5,761 nt of DNA, taken from Boseongicola sp. (GTDB taxonomy: Bacteria; Pseudomonadota; Alphaproteobacteria; Rhodobacterales; Rhodobacteraceae). The position numbers and the translations under genes are program-made. The notes under the pieces were generated by a model, which searched no databases, was not told the origin of the DNA, and worked only from the letters and a program-made list of their open reading frames with translations. Of this stretch, positions 5,306 to 5,761 are shown one piece after another; position 1 is the first letter of the stretch, and each line of letters opens with the position of its first letter. The stretch lies in NCBI GenBank assembly GCA_013042895.1, contig JABDPD010000417.1:1-5761 (forward strand). The letters run 5' to 3'.

Positions 5306-5761
5306 TACACAAGTGCCAAACACAGACACTCAGGATCTCTCCAAGCCGCCGCGTAGCCAGTGGCTCGATGTCTGGGACCAGTTCAAACACCATAAGGGCG
5401 CGATGATCGGGGGTGGGGTCTTCCTCTTTATCCTTCTGGCCGTGTTCATCGGTCCTTGGTGCTGGACCATCGACCCCACCTTCATCGATATCCGTGCGCG
5501 CAATCAGGGACCGAGCTGGGCGCATCCCTTCGGCACTGACCAATTGGGTCGCGACACACTGGCGCGAATGCTGGCCGGAGGTCAGGTATCCATGGCTGTC
5601 GGCGCAACGGCCATGCTGCTCGCACTGTTTCTCGGCACGCTTGTCGGTGTCACGGCGGGATACTTCAAACGCCTCGACAACATCCTGATGCGCCTCACCG
5701 ACCTGTTCCTTGCTCTGCCATTGCTGCCGCTTCTTTTGGTCATGGTGATGCTGTTCCGGCA
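5298..5761 (+). CDS. Peptide-type ABC transporter permease, DppC-like (N-terminal part, cut by window edge)
   Basis: Second channel subunit, paired with the DppB-like protein; 154 codons are visible and the frame is open at the right edge, so it is partial rather than broken. A charged cytoplasmic tail (1-33) leads to helix 1 (about 36-53), then a periplasmic segment with HPFGTDQLGRDTLARMLAGG (76-95), the diagnostic DppC/OppC motif. Helix 2 (about 98-120) is followed by AGYFKRLDNILMRLTDLFLA (120-139) and helix 3. The EAA loop would lie beyond the window. The ATG overlaps the previous gene by eight bases (ATGACTGA), pointing to translational coupling and balanced production of the two permeases. 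DppC-like proteins are usually near 280-320 residues; the N-terminal tail here is somewhat long. No ATPase gene is seen between the permeases, fitting use of the divergently encoded fused ATPase. Confidence 0.95.
   Translation, partial: MTDTQVPNTDTQDLSKPPRSQWLDVWDQFKHHKGAMIGGGVFLFILLAVFIGPWCWTIDPTFIDIRARNQGPSWAHPFGTDQLGRDTLARMLAGGQVSMAVGATAMLLALFLGTLVGVTAGYFKRLDNILMRLTDLFLALPLLPLLLVMVMLFR

Noticed and set aside
1..5761. A novel defence, mobile or otherwise undescribed system
   Set aside because: All five genes match established transporter or M20 hydrolase families with intact motifs, and no repeats arrays, recombinases or unexplained large frames remain.

Overview
The window is a bacterial chromosomal segment holding a divergently transcribed peptide-type ABC importer locus (dipeptide/oligopeptide, Dpp/Opp/Gsi class) with an attached M20-family deacetylase gene. 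The GC-rich coding sequence (estimated by eye, not computed), the closely packed genes and the protein style (mature binding protein after an AFA|DGH cleavage site, fused two-domain ATPase) suggest an alphaproteobacterium, probably Rhodobacterales. That assignment is an inference. I saw no mobile element, CRISPR array, tRNA or rRNA.

Layout. Positions 1-401 (minus) hold the N-terminal third of an ArgE-like acetylornithine deacetylase, cut by the window edge. Positions 398-2218 (minus) encode a 606-residue ATPase with two complete ABC domains in one chain; its stop codon overlaps the deacetylase start as ATGA. Positions 2219-2518 are a 300-base divergent control region. It holds a TTGACA box for the minus-strand operon inside an inverted repeat, a perfect 14-bp palindrome, and a GC-rich inverted repeat in the probable leader of the plus-strand operon. 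Positions 2519-4234 (plus) encode the periplasmic binding protein. A 12-bp perfect hairpin (4244-4273) fills the gap before the first permease (4298-5305). The second permease starts at 5298 with an 8-base overlap and runs off the right edge.

Working together: the binding protein captures a peptide-like ligand in the periplasm, the two DppB/DppC-type permeases form the membrane channel, and the fused ATPase supplies both nucleotide-binding domains. The coupled deacetylase suggests that an imported N-acylated amino acid or peptide is deacylated in the cytoplasm, but the ligand cannot be read from sequence. All five genes belong to well-known families. I do not see an undescribed system here; the points worth a second look are regulatory DNA structures, the intercistronic hairpin, the cysteine pairs of the binding protein and the transporter-deacetylase coupling.
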